Positions 37,652 through 46,912 of a stretch of DNA of 64,000 bases are shown in pieces. Location of the stretch: contig JAFPWH010000040.1 in NCBI GenBank assembly GCA_017395065.1, positions 1-64,000 of the forward strand, given 5' to 3'. Position 1 is the stretch's first letter. Each line of letters opens with the position of its first letter. Both the position numbers and the translations under genes were made by a program. This DNA is from Clostridia bacterium. GTDB taxonomy: Bacteria > Bacillota > Clostridia > Christensenellales > Aristaeellaceae. The notes beneath the pieces were generated by a model. It was not told the DNA's origin and made no database searches. It saw nothing but the letters and a program-made list of their open reading frames with translations.

Positions 37652-37684
37652 AAGGATTCCCCGGCTTTTGCCGGGGAATCCTTT
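37652..37684. terminator. Bidirectional intrinsic terminator
   Basis: AAGGATTCCCCGGC (37652-37665) and GCCGGGGAATCCTT (37670-37683) form a perfect 14-bp stem with a TTTT loop, between the convergent DUF6273 and repeat-protein genes. Confidence 0.85.
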
Positions 37685-37737
37685 ATGACCGAAGGGTTAT
37701 GCGCCTGCGCGGCGATCCTTCGAAAGACGTGTGCGGG

Positions 37738-40700
37738 TTACCTGCATATGTCGAGCAGCTTTTGGCATTTGAGCGCAGCGATAAGCTCCTTTACGGCGGC
37801 TTCGTCGTCGGGATAGAGGAGGGCATAGACCTGCGCGCGGGTTCTGACGAAGGCGTTGAAGGCAGCCTGTTCCTTGAGCAGCTGGTGCTTAAGCAGCGCG
37901 TCCGCCTTGTCCGAAGCCTGGCTGAACGCACCGTCCAACGCGTTTTGCCACAGAGCGTCCGCCCTGTCCCGTGCGATGGCGAGGAGGCCTGCGTCCTCTC
38001 CGGCGATCTGAAGCGCGCGGTCCTGCGCCTTTACGATAGTCACATGGCTGTCGCAGACGTTGAGGTGCTTGGTGTAGAAGGCACTGCCGTTTTCCTCGAA
38101 GCGCACTTCGCAGCGGAGCGCGTTTTGACGCTGCTGTTCGAAGGCCGCCAGGCCGCTCAGGTCCTTCCGGGCTTCGGGCGCGTGGCCGAAGCTGTAGCAC
38201 ATCTCGCAGGTAAAGTCGCGTGTGATCGCTGCAAGCGCCTTGTCGATTTCGATGGAGCTTGCGCCCTCCGCCTCAAGGCGCGCCCTGTATGCGCTCAGGT
38301 ACGCGTTCAGCATGGACAGATCGTTTTCCAGCGCGGTCTTCGTTTCACCCTCGGAAGCGTCGATTTCGCGGGTATAGAGGGCATTCAGGGACTTAAGCCA
38401 CAGCTCGGCCGTTTTACGCCACGCGCGTTCCAGATCGTCCGGGGTGTCTGCCGCCAGCAGCATTTCGTTTGCGCGCTTTTGCAGAGAAGCGTGCTCGAAG
38501 CAGTAGTCGTTTTTGTACGTCGCGGCGCCTTCGCCCTCTGCGGACAGAACGTATTCGCAGCTGGCCTTTCCGCCGTGGGAAGGGGGCGGCAGGGTATCGC
38601 CGGTCTCGACGATCACCTCGTTGGAGTTTACGGTGATGACGCTGCCGTCCTCGTCCTCCATGGTGAACCAGGCGATGTTGTAGACGTCGCCGAACACCAC
38701 GTCCGAATTCTTTACGATGTAGGCTACGTGCTCCGTGATGGGGGCGCTGCCAAGCGATTCGTGATAGTTCAGCCAGTAGCCGGGTACGTCGGTCAGGAGG
38801 ATGTCGTACGATTCCACGTTTTTGAAGGTCCTGCCGGTCGCGTTGTACAGCACGATATCGTACTCTATCTGCTCGTCTTCGGTATAGCAAATGCCGTTGG
38901 CGGGCGTGCTGACCTCGAACTTATAAGCGACGGGGTATTCGAGGATCTCCGGATCGCCCGGGCCGGTTTCGACGGTCACGTGGCTCCAGGGATAGAAAAC
39001 CAGGCGATCGAAAGGCTCGATTTCCGTCCAGGCGAAGAACTCCACTTCATTCCTTACAAAGCCGCCCTCCGCGTCCTCCTTGGTCACGGTGTAGGGGTAG
39101 GAGAAGGATACCGTCGTGTGCGGCGCAACTTCCTGATCGGAAAGATCCACTGTGAAGCTGTAAGAAGAGGCGGCGTTAATGACCTCGTCGATGTAATCGA
39201 CAAGGTACAGCGGCACGTCTCCCGTATTGGAGAAGGTGATCATGAACACCACCTGCTCGCCCTCCATGTACCATTGGCCGTTTGCGGGCGGGTTGACGGC
39301 GGTCTTGGTGACGTTCATATCGATATAGGGCAGCTCGGGATCGGGCGGGATCAGCTTGCCGATGGGCGTGATCACGGTGTTGGACACGGCCGTACGGACC
39401 TCGCCGTCAGGGTCGGGATAATACCCCGCATGCGCCTGGTTGATGATATCGGTAAGGTTCTCCACGTCCTCGTGGGTCACGGTGTAATCGAAGATCGCTT
39501 CCGCCGTCTCGTAGGGAGACAGCACGGACGCCTGCCAGACGGGGGTCGTGCCTTTGCCGTCGTCGTACAGCGGGTCGTAGACGGCGACGGAATAGAGCTC
39601 CCGATCGGATTCGTTTGTGAGGATGAGGCGATAGCGGATGGTTTCGCCCTCCTCGTAGTACAGGCCGTTTCCGGGAACGCTGATAACGTATTTGCTGAGA
39701 CTAACGTTGGAAACGGGCCGTTTTTCGTCCACTGCTACCACTACGGTGTTGGACGTAACGGACCCGTTCTCTTCCGTCATCGGATCATAGTAACTGCACT
39801 CCGCCCAGTTGGACACCACGCCGCAGTCCGCGTCCGCCTGGGTGGGGATGTAGGTCACCGTGTATACGCGTATCACTCCTGCGGTCAGGTCGAGGTCTGC
39901 CTCCAGCACGCACTGATCGCCGCTCCCCAGCAGGGGATCGGTCAGATGCACCTTTTCGACGGTATAGGGAAGCGTGTTTTCGATGGTCACCCGGCAGTTG
40001 ATCGGCTCGCCCACCTTGTAGTACAGGCTGTTTTCGGGGATGCCGACGAGCTCTTTCGTGAGCGTTACGCCCCTGATGGTCTCATCGTCGTCCGATTGCC
40101 CTGTGGGCACGGTGACCTCGGCGGAGCTGCCCTTCAGCTTTTGCATGATTTTGCTGTAAGCGGCTTTGGACACGCGTCCGTCCGCGTTTACGATGGCCAC
40201 GTTGAAGACCGAGCCGATCAGCACGTCCTGAGCGGTCACGGTATAGCTGTAATTCACCGTAACGGATTCGCCGGGGGCGAGAGGCTCCTTGAGTTCGTCG
40301 AAAACCGTGCCCTCGGGCAGCAGCTCGTCCAGGACCGTTAGCTTATGCAGATAGAGCCTCGTGTTGTTTGTGATGGTCACGCTGTAGTATACGGTCTCGC
40401 CCTCCACGTAATAAAGGCCGTTTGCAGGCACGGACAGCTCGTGCTTTTCGACGCCGATGCCCGAAGGCGCGGCACAGGACACGGTCACGCCGGCGCTGAT
40501 TTCAAAGATCTCGGAATCCGGGTCGGCCTCCTCGGTCCAGCGCCCGTAGGCGGTGTTTTCGTAATAGCCGTTTTGACGGTCTTCGCTGTCGATCGGGTGG
40601 CTGACGGTGAAAACCATCTTCTGATGCGGCGCGAAGTCTCCGAAGTAGAGAGGCAGGATCCCTTCCTTGTCCCTGTCGTCCACGGTCACGTTGTACAGCG

Positions 40701-42435
40701 TATAGCCCTGGCTGTTCCACACGTCGATCTGGCAGATCAGTGTCTCGCTCTCGGTATAATAGGAACCGTTCAGGGGCGCGCTGATCTCCGTCTTGGTGAT
40801 GCACAATTCCATATCGCCGGGCTCGTGCCAGGTGTCTACGCTCACGGTATCGTCGATCAGGTTCTTGTCTTCGCCCGAATCGCGATCGGTTTCGTTGGAG
40901 TACCATGTGCCGACGACCGTGTTTTCGTAAATGCCCGCCTCGCAGTCGACCAGGGTGACCGTATGGGTGTACTCGTACTCCGCGTGATCGCCGCCCTCAA
41001 AGACCTCGTAGGAGCCGAGGATGACGCTGTTTCCGGCGCTGTCTTCGTCGCTGATCACCACGTCGTAGAGGGGATAGGCCTGGCAGTTCCCGACGCTCAC
41101 GACGAAGGTGATTTCGTCCCCTTCGGTATAGGAGGGGTATTCCTCGTCCTCCGATGCGCCCTTGATGGTCTTTTCCACCACCAGCTCCATGTCGCCGATG
41201 TCCTCCTCTTCCCCGCCCAGAGGCACCAGCACGACGTCGATGTTGCTGTAGACGAGGGGCGATTCCTCATCGCCGAGGGCAAGACGCGTCGGCCAGCCGT
41301 TGCACTGGAACTCAAGACGTATATCATCCGTGCTTAAATCGATGTCCTTCTCCAGCAGGTCGTAAAAGGCCTCGTAGCTCTGCGTCTCGCCGGGCTGCAG
41401 CTTCAGGATGTACCAATCGCAGATCTGGTCGCCGCCGGGGGTCCTGTACCAGCTGTCGTTCAGGCAGAATTCTTCGTCCGAATTGTTGGTGATGCTCACG
41501 TCAAAATAGGCCCGTTCACCCTCGGCGTAGGAAGGCTGCGGGTTTTTGAGCTGAGCGCTCAGGATCAGCTGATATATATCGCTGATATCCTCGCGCAGGA
41601 TGACTGTGACGGGATCGGCTTCGAGGTAGTGGCTGTAGGGATAGAGCTCCTCGTCGGGATGGTCGTCCCACATCACCGCCGCGCCGTTTGTGTACATGCC
41701 TTCGTTCACGTCGAACTCGGACACCGTGTAGTTTACGACGAAAGGCGGCGTCGAACTGTGTCCGTCCAGCTTTGCGACAGAACCGACCTCATATGTCGTC
41801 TCGTCGGTATCGCCGGGCCTTTCGAACACGTGTACGTTGTAGATCGCTTCGTCGCCGTTGTTCGTGACCGTGATTTCGAAGGTGATCACCTCGTCTTTCG
41901 CGTAGAAATCGCCCGCGGGTTCGCTCACGACGGTCTTTACGATTTCGACGTCGACGGCCGGCTTGTCCACGTCGACGTAGCAGGGGCGCTGCTGCGTGAT
42001 GCCGCAGCGGCCGCACTTTCGTTCTTCAAAGCCGGGTTCGCCGGGTTTGGGCTCCTTGATCACGTACCATTCGCTCCAATCGTGGCCAAGCGCGGGCAGT
42101 TCCCTGCGCCATTCGTAGCCGCAGACCCTGCCGAAGTTCACCCGGGTGCAGTGGTTCATCTCCTGTCCGGGTTCGGTGCAGGTGGGCTGCTTCGTCACCT
42201 CCCAGTCCTCGGGCGGGAAGTGATGCCCCTTTGGGGGAATGACGCGCGTGCGCGTTTCATGGCAGATGTCACAGTACTCGTAGGCCTCTCCGGGCTCGGT
42301 ACAGGTGGCGTCGCGGTCGTCGCCCATGTTCACCCAGTGATGCTTGTGTTCGTCGTAGTCCGACGTGGCCGACGCGACCGACACCGTGCCGCAAAGCAGC
42401 AGCAGCGTCAGCAGTATGCATAATGCGCGTTTCAT
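37738..42435 (-). CDS. Large secreted protein with about nine DUF11/CARDB-like repeats
   Basis: A 1565-residue protein with a signal peptide (MKRALCILLTLLLLCGTVSV). Residues ~25-155 are rich in Cys and His (CTEPGEAYEYCDICHETRTR, CGRCGITQQRP) and may bind zinc. About nine beta-sandwich repeats follow (~155-1250, each ~115). They share motifs such as PANGLYYVEGETVYYSVTIT followed by Asn-rich turns. The C-terminal ~300 residues are helical with conserved-looking Cys (FTCEMCYSFGH, FVRTRAQVYALL) and loosely resemble LprI/DUF1311-type domains. No LPXTG or C-terminal anchor helix is seen, so it is secreted or held noncovalently. AAGGAGG precedes the ATG. Expression is probably controlled by the structured leader upstream. 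Confidence 0.85.
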   Translation of the reverse strand: MKRALCILLTLLLLCGTVSVASATSDYDEHKHHWVNMGDDRDATCTEPGEAYEYCDICHETRTRVIPPKGHHFPPEDWEVTKQPTCTEPGQEMNHCTRVNFGRVCGYEWRRELPALGHDWSEWYVIKEPKPGEPGFEERKCGRCGITQQRPCYVDVDKPAVDVEIVKTVVSEPAGDFYAKDEVITFEITVTNNGDEAIYNVHVFERPGDTDETTYEVGSVAKLDGHSSTPPFVVNYTVSEFDVNEGMYTNGAAVMWDDHPDEELYPYSHYLEADPVTVILREDISDIYQLILSAQLKNPQPSYAEGERAYFDVSITNNSDEEFCLNDSWYRTPGGDQICDWYILKLQPGETQSYEAFYDLLEKDIDLSTDDIRLEFQCNGWPTRLALGDEESPLVYSNIDVVLVPLGGEEEDIGDMELVVEKTIKGASEDEEYPSYTEGDEITFVVSVGNCQAYPLYDVVISDEDSAGNSVILGSYEVFEGGDHAEYEYTHTVTLVDCEAGIYENTVVGTWYSNETDRDSGEDKNLIDDTVSVDTWHEPGDMELCITKTEISAPLNGSYYTESETLICQIDVWNSQGYTLYNVTVDDRDKEGILPLYFGDFAPHQKMVFTVSHPIDSEDRQNGYYENTAYGRWTEEADPDSEIFEISAGVTVSCAAPSGIGVEKHELSVPANGLYYVEGETVYYSVTITNNTRLYLHKLTVLDELLPEGTVFDELKEPLAPGESVTVNYSYTVTAQDVLIGSVFNVAIVNADGRVSKAAYSKIMQKLKGSSAEVTVPTGQSDDDETIRGVTLTKELVGIPENSLYYKVGEPINCRVTIENTLPYTVEKVHLTDPLLGSGDQCVLEADLDLTAGVIRVYTVTYIPTQADADCGVVSNWAECSYYDPMTEENGSVTSNTVVVAVDEKRPVSNVSLSKYVISVPGNGLYYEEGETIRYRLILTNESDRELYSVAVYDPLYDDGKGTTPVWQASVLSPYETAEAIFDYTVTHEDVENLTDIINQAHAGYYPDPDGEVRTAVSNTVITPIGKLIPPDPELPYIDMNVTKTAVNPPANGQWYMEGEQVVFMITFSNTGDVPLYLVDYIDEVINAASSYSFTVDLSDQEVAPHTTVSFSYPYTVTKEDAEGGFVRNEVEFFAWTEIEPFDRLVFYPWSHVTVETGPGDPEILEYPVAYKFEVSTPANGICYTEDEQIEYDIVLYNATGRTFKNVESYDILLTDVPGYWLNYHESLGSAPITEHVAYIVKNSDVVFGDVYNIAWFTMEDEDGSVITVNSNEVIVETGDTLPPPSHGGKASCEYVLSAEGEGAATYKNDYCFEHASLQKRANEMLLAADTPDDLERAWRKTAELWLKSLNALYTREIDASEGETKTALENDLSMLNAYLSAYRARLEAEGASSIEIDKALAAITRDFTCEMCYSFGHAPEARKDLSGLAAFEQQRQNALRCEVRFEENGSAFYTKHLNVCDSHVTIVKAQDRALQIAGEDAGLLAIARDRADALWQNALDGAFSQASDKADALLKHQLLKEQAAFNAFVRTRAQVYALLYPDDEAAVKELIAALKCQKLLDICR

Positions 42436-42634
42436 AGGTGCCTCCTTCTCATATCCTGTCGTCGGGTCATGGAAAACAAAAAAGGCGCGGCAGAACAGCC
42501 GCGACCCTTCAATTCATCTGACGGCAGCCGGGGCAGAGTTCTTCCGGGACATCCATCGGATCTTAGCCAAACGCCGCCCGGTCATCTCTGTCAACTCCTT
42601 ACACAGGCTGCCGTTAAGAGGAAATACTTGAACT
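42436..42634 (-). promoter_or_regulatory. Structured 5' leader, riboswitch/attenuator candidate
   Basis: The transcript leader of the repeat protein folds into nested stems (plus-strand positions). P1 is 42521-42529 with 42606-42614 (9 bp), P2 is 42534-42538 with 42586-42590, P3 is 42544-42548 with 42577-42581, and a terminal ATCC/GGAT hairpin is at 42551-42561. An intrinsic terminator (42472-42503) lies between this structure and the start codon. The 5' strand of P1 can instead pair through CAGCC with GGCTG in the terminator arm, which would give a switch. I could not match it to a known riboswitch class by eye. Confidence 0.55.
42472..42503 (-). terminator. Intrinsic terminator inside the leader
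   Basis: On the minus strand CGCGGC, a TGTTCT loop and GCCGCG are followed by CC and TTTTTT. It lies 37 bp before the start codon, upstream of the gene rather than after one. Confidence 0.75.
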
Positions 42635-42640
42635 GTTAAC

Positions 42641-42669
42641 ATTATAGCATACAAACATTGATTTGCCAA
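42641..42669 (-). promoter_or_regulatory. Sigma-A promoter of the repeat-protein gene
   Basis: On the minus strand TTGGCA (42669-42664), a 17-bp spacer ending in TGC, then TATAAT (42646-42641). Transcription should begin near 42634. Confidence 0.7.
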
Positions 42670-42749
42670 GGGTCAATATACGGTTTTTGATCATTTTTGC
42701 AAATACAAAAGACGAACCGGGGAGCGTTTTTTTGAATTATTCGAATCAC

Positions 42750-42778
42750 TTGATTAATGCCGAAACAACAGCTATAAT
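42750..42778 (+). promoter_or_regulatory. Sigma-A promoter of the GH99-like gene
   Basis: TTGATT (42750-42755), a 17-bp spacer, then TATAAT (42773-42778), about 108 bp before the ATG at 42887. The stretch 42670-42886 otherwise shows no gene. Confidence 0.6.
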
Positions 42779-42886
42779 ACTATCTGTCCTTTGGGCGGAA
42801 CGCCCGGGAAACGATTCGGGCAGCCCCTGCCTTGCGGCCGGCTGCCGTGAGCATGGACAAATATTCAGCGACGGGAAGGGTCTGCC

Positions 42887-43993
42887 ATGAAGAAATATGA
42901 TATCGCCGCGTATGTCTGGCCCGCATATACGGGAAACGAACCCCGCACGCGCATATTCTGGCCGGAGGGGATGGGCGAATGGCAATCCGTCAGGAGCGCC
43001 GTAAAAAAGTATCCCGGACATCAGTGGCCGCGAAGGCCCCTTTGGGGGTATGTGAACGAAGCCGACCCTTATGTGATGGAAATGGAGATCGAAGCGGCCG
43101 CGGACCATGGCGTAAACGTATTCATCTATGACTGGTACTGGTACGACAGGCGGCCGTTTCTCGAAAACTGCTTAAACGACGGCTTCCTGAAGGCGAAAAA
43201 CAACGGCAGGATGAAGTTCTATCTCATGTGGGCCAACCACGACGCGATGTCCCTGTGGGACAAACGCAATTCCGACGACGCCGAAACCGTGGTATGGCTC
43301 GGATCGCAGGACAGGGCGGAATTCGAAAAGGCCATGCGCCGCATAATAGACAAATATTTCATGCAGCCGAATTATTACACCATAGACGGAAAACCCGTCT
43401 TTATGATCTACGACGTGCCGAACCTCGTCAAGGGACTCGGCGGCATCGACGAAACGAGACGCGCCGTCGATTGGCTGCGCGAGACCTGCGTTAAGGCAGG
43501 GCTTGCGGGACTGCATCTGCAGTTCACCATGTGGAACGAGCGCTTTACGAACGTAAGCGGCGTGGACGGCGCAAAAGACGTGCCCGCCGCAAAATTCGAC
43601 ACGCTCGGCTTTGACAGCTGCTCGCATTACCAGTACGTCCACTTTACGGACATCGACAGGAATTACGAGGACGTGCTGCCAGACGTGGGAAAAGAATGGC
43701 GCCGCCTCGACAGTACGCTGCCGTTCCCGTATTTCCCGCACGTATCCCTTGGCTGGGACAATAATCCCCGCTATATCGGGTTCAGACCGGGCGTCCTCAA
43801 AAACTGTACGCCCGAAAATATAGAAAAAGCGCTGCGCATGGCCAAAGCCTACGCCGACGGTCATCCCCGGCAGCAGCCGCTGATCACGATAAACAGCTGG
43901 AACGAGTGGACAGAAACCAGCTACCTGGAGCCGGACGACCTGTATGGCTACGCTTATCTGCAGGCGATCAGAAGGGTGTTCGCCGGGGAATGA
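42887..43993 (+). CDS. GH99/WbsX-like glycosyl hydrolase-related protein
   Basis: A 368-residue cytoplasmic protein of the WbsX (GH99-like) family. The opening AAYVWPAYTGNEPR, the NVFIYDWYWYDRRPFLE block and the end motif NSWNEWTETSYLEPD are typical; the last carries the likely catalytic acids. GH99 proteins cleave alpha-mannosides, while WbsX members occur in O-antigen loci with unclear activity. Neighbouring glycosidases and an importer favour degradation of a mannose- or rhamnose-containing glycan. No signal peptide. Confidence 0.82.
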   Translation: MKKYDIAAYVWPAYTGNEPRTRIFWPEGMGEWQSVRSAVKKYPGHQWPRRPLWGYVNEADPYVMEMEIEAAADHGVNVFIYDWYWYDRRPFLENCLNDGFLKAKNNGRMKFYLMWANHDAMSLWDKRNSDDAETVVWLGSQDRAEFEKAMRRIIDKYFMQPNYYTIDGKPVFMIYDVPNLVKGLGGIDETRRAVDWLRETCVKAGLAGLHLQFTMWNERFTNVSGVDGAKDVPAAKFDTLGFDSCSHYQYVHFTDIDRNYEDVLPDVGKEWRRLDSTLPFPYFPHVSLGWDNNPRYIGFRPGVLKNCTPENIEKALRMAKAYADGHPRQQPLITINSWNEWTETSYLEPDDLYGYAYLQAIRRVFAGE

Positions 43994-44035
43994 TATCCTC
44001 GCTCGTTATCGCAACCTGCGTTTAGCGGCATAAAA

Positions 44036-44093
44036 AACCGCAAATCCCGGGCGGATGCTTTATCGGCTTGCTGGGATTTGCGGTTGCTTTTTT
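44036..44093. terminator. Bidirectional intrinsic terminator
   Basis: AACCGCAAATCCC (44036-44048) pairs with GGGATTTGCGGTT (44073-44085), followed by a seven-T run on the plus strand and a T run on the minus strand. It separates the convergent GH99-like and GH106-like genes. Confidence 0.8.
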
Positions 44094-44126
44094 CACTGCC
44101 TGCCCGAAAGGGGACGGCTCCTTCTT

Positions 44127-46670
44127 TTACCGTTTTGTCCGGTGCGCGATGACCGGCCCCTCCAGCCCCGGCGGGTTGGAGACCATGCAGGCGGAGAAGC
44201 GCTCCGGCCACTTGCGCCCCAGCGTGGTCGATACGGTGATCTCTACCGTGTTCGTGCCTTCCCGCCAAAGCCCGTCCGTTCGGAAGGTGAACGGCGCGCA
44301 GATGCGGCGGGCGACGGTCTTTCCGTTGACTGCGAGCAGCGCCGTATCGCCGACGCCCTTCAATTCGAGCAGCTCTATGTCTTCTGCACCGTCCAGATGC
44401 ACGGTATAGCGGATCTTTCCGGCAAAGTCGGGTCTGAGCTTTTCCACGGTCATGAGATCGGCGTTTTCGGCGACGGTCGTAAAGGTCTCCATGTCCTCGC
44501 AGTCCGCGATGGCGATGTCCCACTTTGCTTCCAGCAAAACCGCTTCCGTCGGCAGGTCCGGCCCGCAGACGCGTGCGTCTTCAGCCGGGCCGAACACCAG
44601 CACGGCGGACTCGTACGGACTCAGGCGGACGGGAACGGCGCCCTCTTCGCTGAAAAGGTCTTCCTGACGGCCGCCAAGCAGATCGAGGAAGGTGTAAGCG
44701 CCTTTGACCGGCAGCTTAAGAACGGTGTCGATCTCTTTCGTGACGGATTCGTTGAAGAGCATGAAGGTCTCCGTTTCGCCGTCGCGCACGCGCAGCACGC
44801 GCAGGTACGGTTCGGGCGTCTGCGTCCTTACGGAGCGCAGGCCGAGGCTTTCGATGTAAGCGGGCAGCTGTTCCAGCTCCACACAGGCCGCGTTCAAACC
44901 GCTTGTGACGGCGTCGACCTGCGCGACGGCGATCCCCTTTTCGATAAGCGCGTTTATGCGGTCGACGACGCGCCGGGGCAGCCACTGGGCCTGCGGGATC
45001 ACCAGCGCGCGGAAGCGGGCGTTGCCGACGGACCAGACCCCGTCGCATACCTGGGGATTTTCCAGATCGTCGGCGGGCACCAGATCGAAGTCGACCTGCG
45101 CTTCGGTCAGTACGCGCTCCACGTATTCGTCCAGCATGAAGGGCTTTCCGGACCACTCCATCTCGGCGTGGTACAAAACGGCGACGTCGGGCACGCGATT
45201 GCCCTTCAGCAGCTCGATCATCCTGCCTGTATACCACATGAGCTCTTTGAAATCCTCGAACTGCGGATTCTGCCCGCCGCCGTAGAAATGCGGGGGACAG
45301 TCCGGATTGGGGTAGATGGGGGAGAAAGCGTGCGGCACGAAGCGGTTGACCCCAAAGACCATGAAGTGATCGATGAGCCACTTCATGGCGGGCACGTCCA
45401 GACCCCAGCCGTAGGCGCCGAAAATCTCGCACATGGTCCGGTTCTTCATGTGCGGCCTGAGGTGCGCCAGCGAAACGCCGAGTCTTGGCAGCGTGAAGCT
45501 GTAAAACAGCGGATCGACGAATCCCGCCGAAAGCGCGGCGCAGTGATCGGTGTGCACGAATCCGGGCAGTACCTGCGTGAGCACCACGTCCAGTCCCGCC
45601 ATGTCCTGCCCCTGCAGGCTTCTGAAATAATGGCCGGGCGAGTTGCCCAGACGGCAGTGGGAATTGTTGTCCTCGATGACGTGCCCGATGTACTCCACGT
45701 TCCGCTCGCGGCACCAGTCGCCCAGACGCTTGGTGAAGTATTCGCCGTACATCGTGCTGACCGTGTCCATGTACGCGTCGCGCACGGCGCTTGCTTCCTC
45801 TCCTTCATACCAAAGAAGCGGCAGCTTCGTAAGAATGTCTGCTCCGTACTTTTCGGAGAGCTGTTTTTCCAGCCCCATGCGCCAGGGCATGGCCAACCCG
45901 GGCATGCCCACCGTTTTTTGATGGTGATTTGTGTTGATCGCCCGGTTTTTGAAGAAGGTGTTTCCAAAACTTGGCTCGTCCGAGAAAAAGCCGGCGAATT
46001 CTTTTCCGAAGTATTCGGAAAGATGTGCGTAATGCTTTTCGTAGACCGCGTCCACCAGCAGCTGCACGGACTCGGGGTCGAGCATGTTGATATAGGCGTT
46101 GCGCGAGGAAGAGCCCTCGTGCGTCACCCAAAGCTGGAAAAGCCGCCAGATCCCTTCCGGGGCGGTGAAGGAAAAGTATCCTTCAGACGGATCGGCCGGC
46201 AGGACCCTGCATTCCTTTTCGAGCGCCTCTCCGACCCCGCTGCGCTTCACCGCGACCACCGCCAAAAGCCTGTCCCCGGGACTGTACGGCCACAGGCGCT
46301 GCTCCACGCGGCGGGGGCCGATGACGTCCGTATGGAACTCGGCCAGATGCAGCCGGCTTTTTTCAGGGTTCCGATCGACGGTGCCCGTGGCGTAACCCGT
46401 GGGGTAATGGGTGTCGTCCAGCACCCATACGCGCATCTTCAGCCGCCGCGCTTCCTCGAGGATCGCGGTGATCAGAGGCCACCAGCTGTCCCCGGCGTAG
46501 TCCTCGAAGGTGCGCGATTCCACGCACACCGCGTTCATACCGCAGGACTTGATGATCTCCATCTGGGCGACCATCTGCGCGGTATCGGCGCTGCTCATCA
46601 CCCACATGAAGGGCAAAAGCGCGTCGCTGCCCCGATCGCTCCTCAGTATCCGCTCAAGCTCTCGATTCAT
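44127..46670 (-). CDS. GH106-like glycoside hydrolase
   Basis: An 847-residue protein without a signal peptide. The N-terminal barrel (MRVWVLDDTHYPTGYATG, FAGFFSDEPSF, EYIGHVIEDNN) and a later glutamine amidotransferase-like region (VAVLYHAEMEWSG, FRALVIPQAQWLP), then a C-terminal beta-sandwich (FAGKIRYTVHLDG, WREGTNTVEITV), match the layout of GH106 alpha-L-rhamnosidases and relatives. The acidic residues in SDEPSF and HVIEDN are candidate catalytic residues. It may remove rhamnose or a related deoxysugar. It is transcribed away from the second importer. Confidence 0.72.
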   Translation of the reverse strand: MNRELERILRSDRGSDALLPFMWVMSSADTAQMVAQMEIIKSCGMNAVCVESRTFEDYAGDSWWPLITAILEEARRLKMRVWVLDDTHYPTGYATGTVDRNPEKSRLHLAEFHTDVIGPRRVEQRLWPYSPGDRLLAVVAVKRSGVGEALEKECRVLPADPSEGYFSFTAPEGIWRLFQLWVTHEGSSSRNAYINMLDPESVQLLVDAVYEKHYAHLSEYFGKEFAGFFSDEPSFGNTFFKNRAINTNHHQKTVGMPGLAMPWRMGLEKQLSEKYGADILTKLPLLWYEGEEASAVRDAYMDTVSTMYGEYFTKRLGDWCRERNVEYIGHVIEDNNSHCRLGNSPGHYFRSLQGQDMAGLDVVLTQVLPGFVHTDHCAALSAGFVDPLFYSFTLPRLGVSLAHLRPHMKNRTMCEIFGAYGWGLDVPAMKWLIDHFMVFGVNRFVPHAFSPIYPNPDCPPHFYGGGQNPQFEDFKELMWYTGRMIELLKGNRVPDVAVLYHAEMEWSGKPFMLDEYVERVLTEAQVDFDLVPADDLENPQVCDGVWSVGNARFRALVIPQAQWLPRRVVDRINALIEKGIAVAQVDAVTSGLNAACVELEQLPAYIESLGLRSVRTQTPEPYLRVLRVRDGETETFMLFNESVTKEIDTVLKLPVKGAYTFLDLLGGRQEDLFSEEGAVPVRLSPYESAVLVFGPAEDARVCGPDLPTEAVLLEAKWDIAIADCEDMETFTTVAENADLMTVEKLRPDFAGKIRYTVHLDGAEDIELLELKGVGDTALLAVNGKTVARRICAPFTFRTDGLWREGTNTVEITVSTTLGRKWPERFSACMVSNPPGLEGPVIAHRTKR

Positions 46671-46832
46671 ATTGCCTCCCTTTGCACGATCCCGACGACG
46701 GTGACGGTCCCGCCGTTATCAAATTTTATCGAACCTGTCTGATTTTACCACGAAACGCCGAAAATGGCAATTCCCCTTGTGATCATACTTACATTTTACA
46801 AAAAATGAATTAATATAATTGGATAAATTATG

Positions 46833-46861
46833 TTGCTATACACGCGATATTTTGTTATAAT
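46833..46861 (+). promoter_or_regulatory. Sigma-A promoter of the second importer operon
   Basis: TTGCTA (46833-46838), a 17-bp spacer ending in TGT, then TATAAT (46856-46861), an extended -10. The ATG at 46913 follows AAGGAAAGGAG. Confidence 0.7.
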
Positions 46862-46912
46862 ATCAACAGACAGGAAAGAATCTGTCAAATAAGGAAAGGA
46901 GTACGTTTCGCA

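Noticed and set aside
42436-42634. Leader as a cyclic di-GMP class I riboswitch
   Set aside because: The conserved core of that class (CACGCACAGGGCAAACC-like segment, GAAA loop) is not present; left as unclassified.
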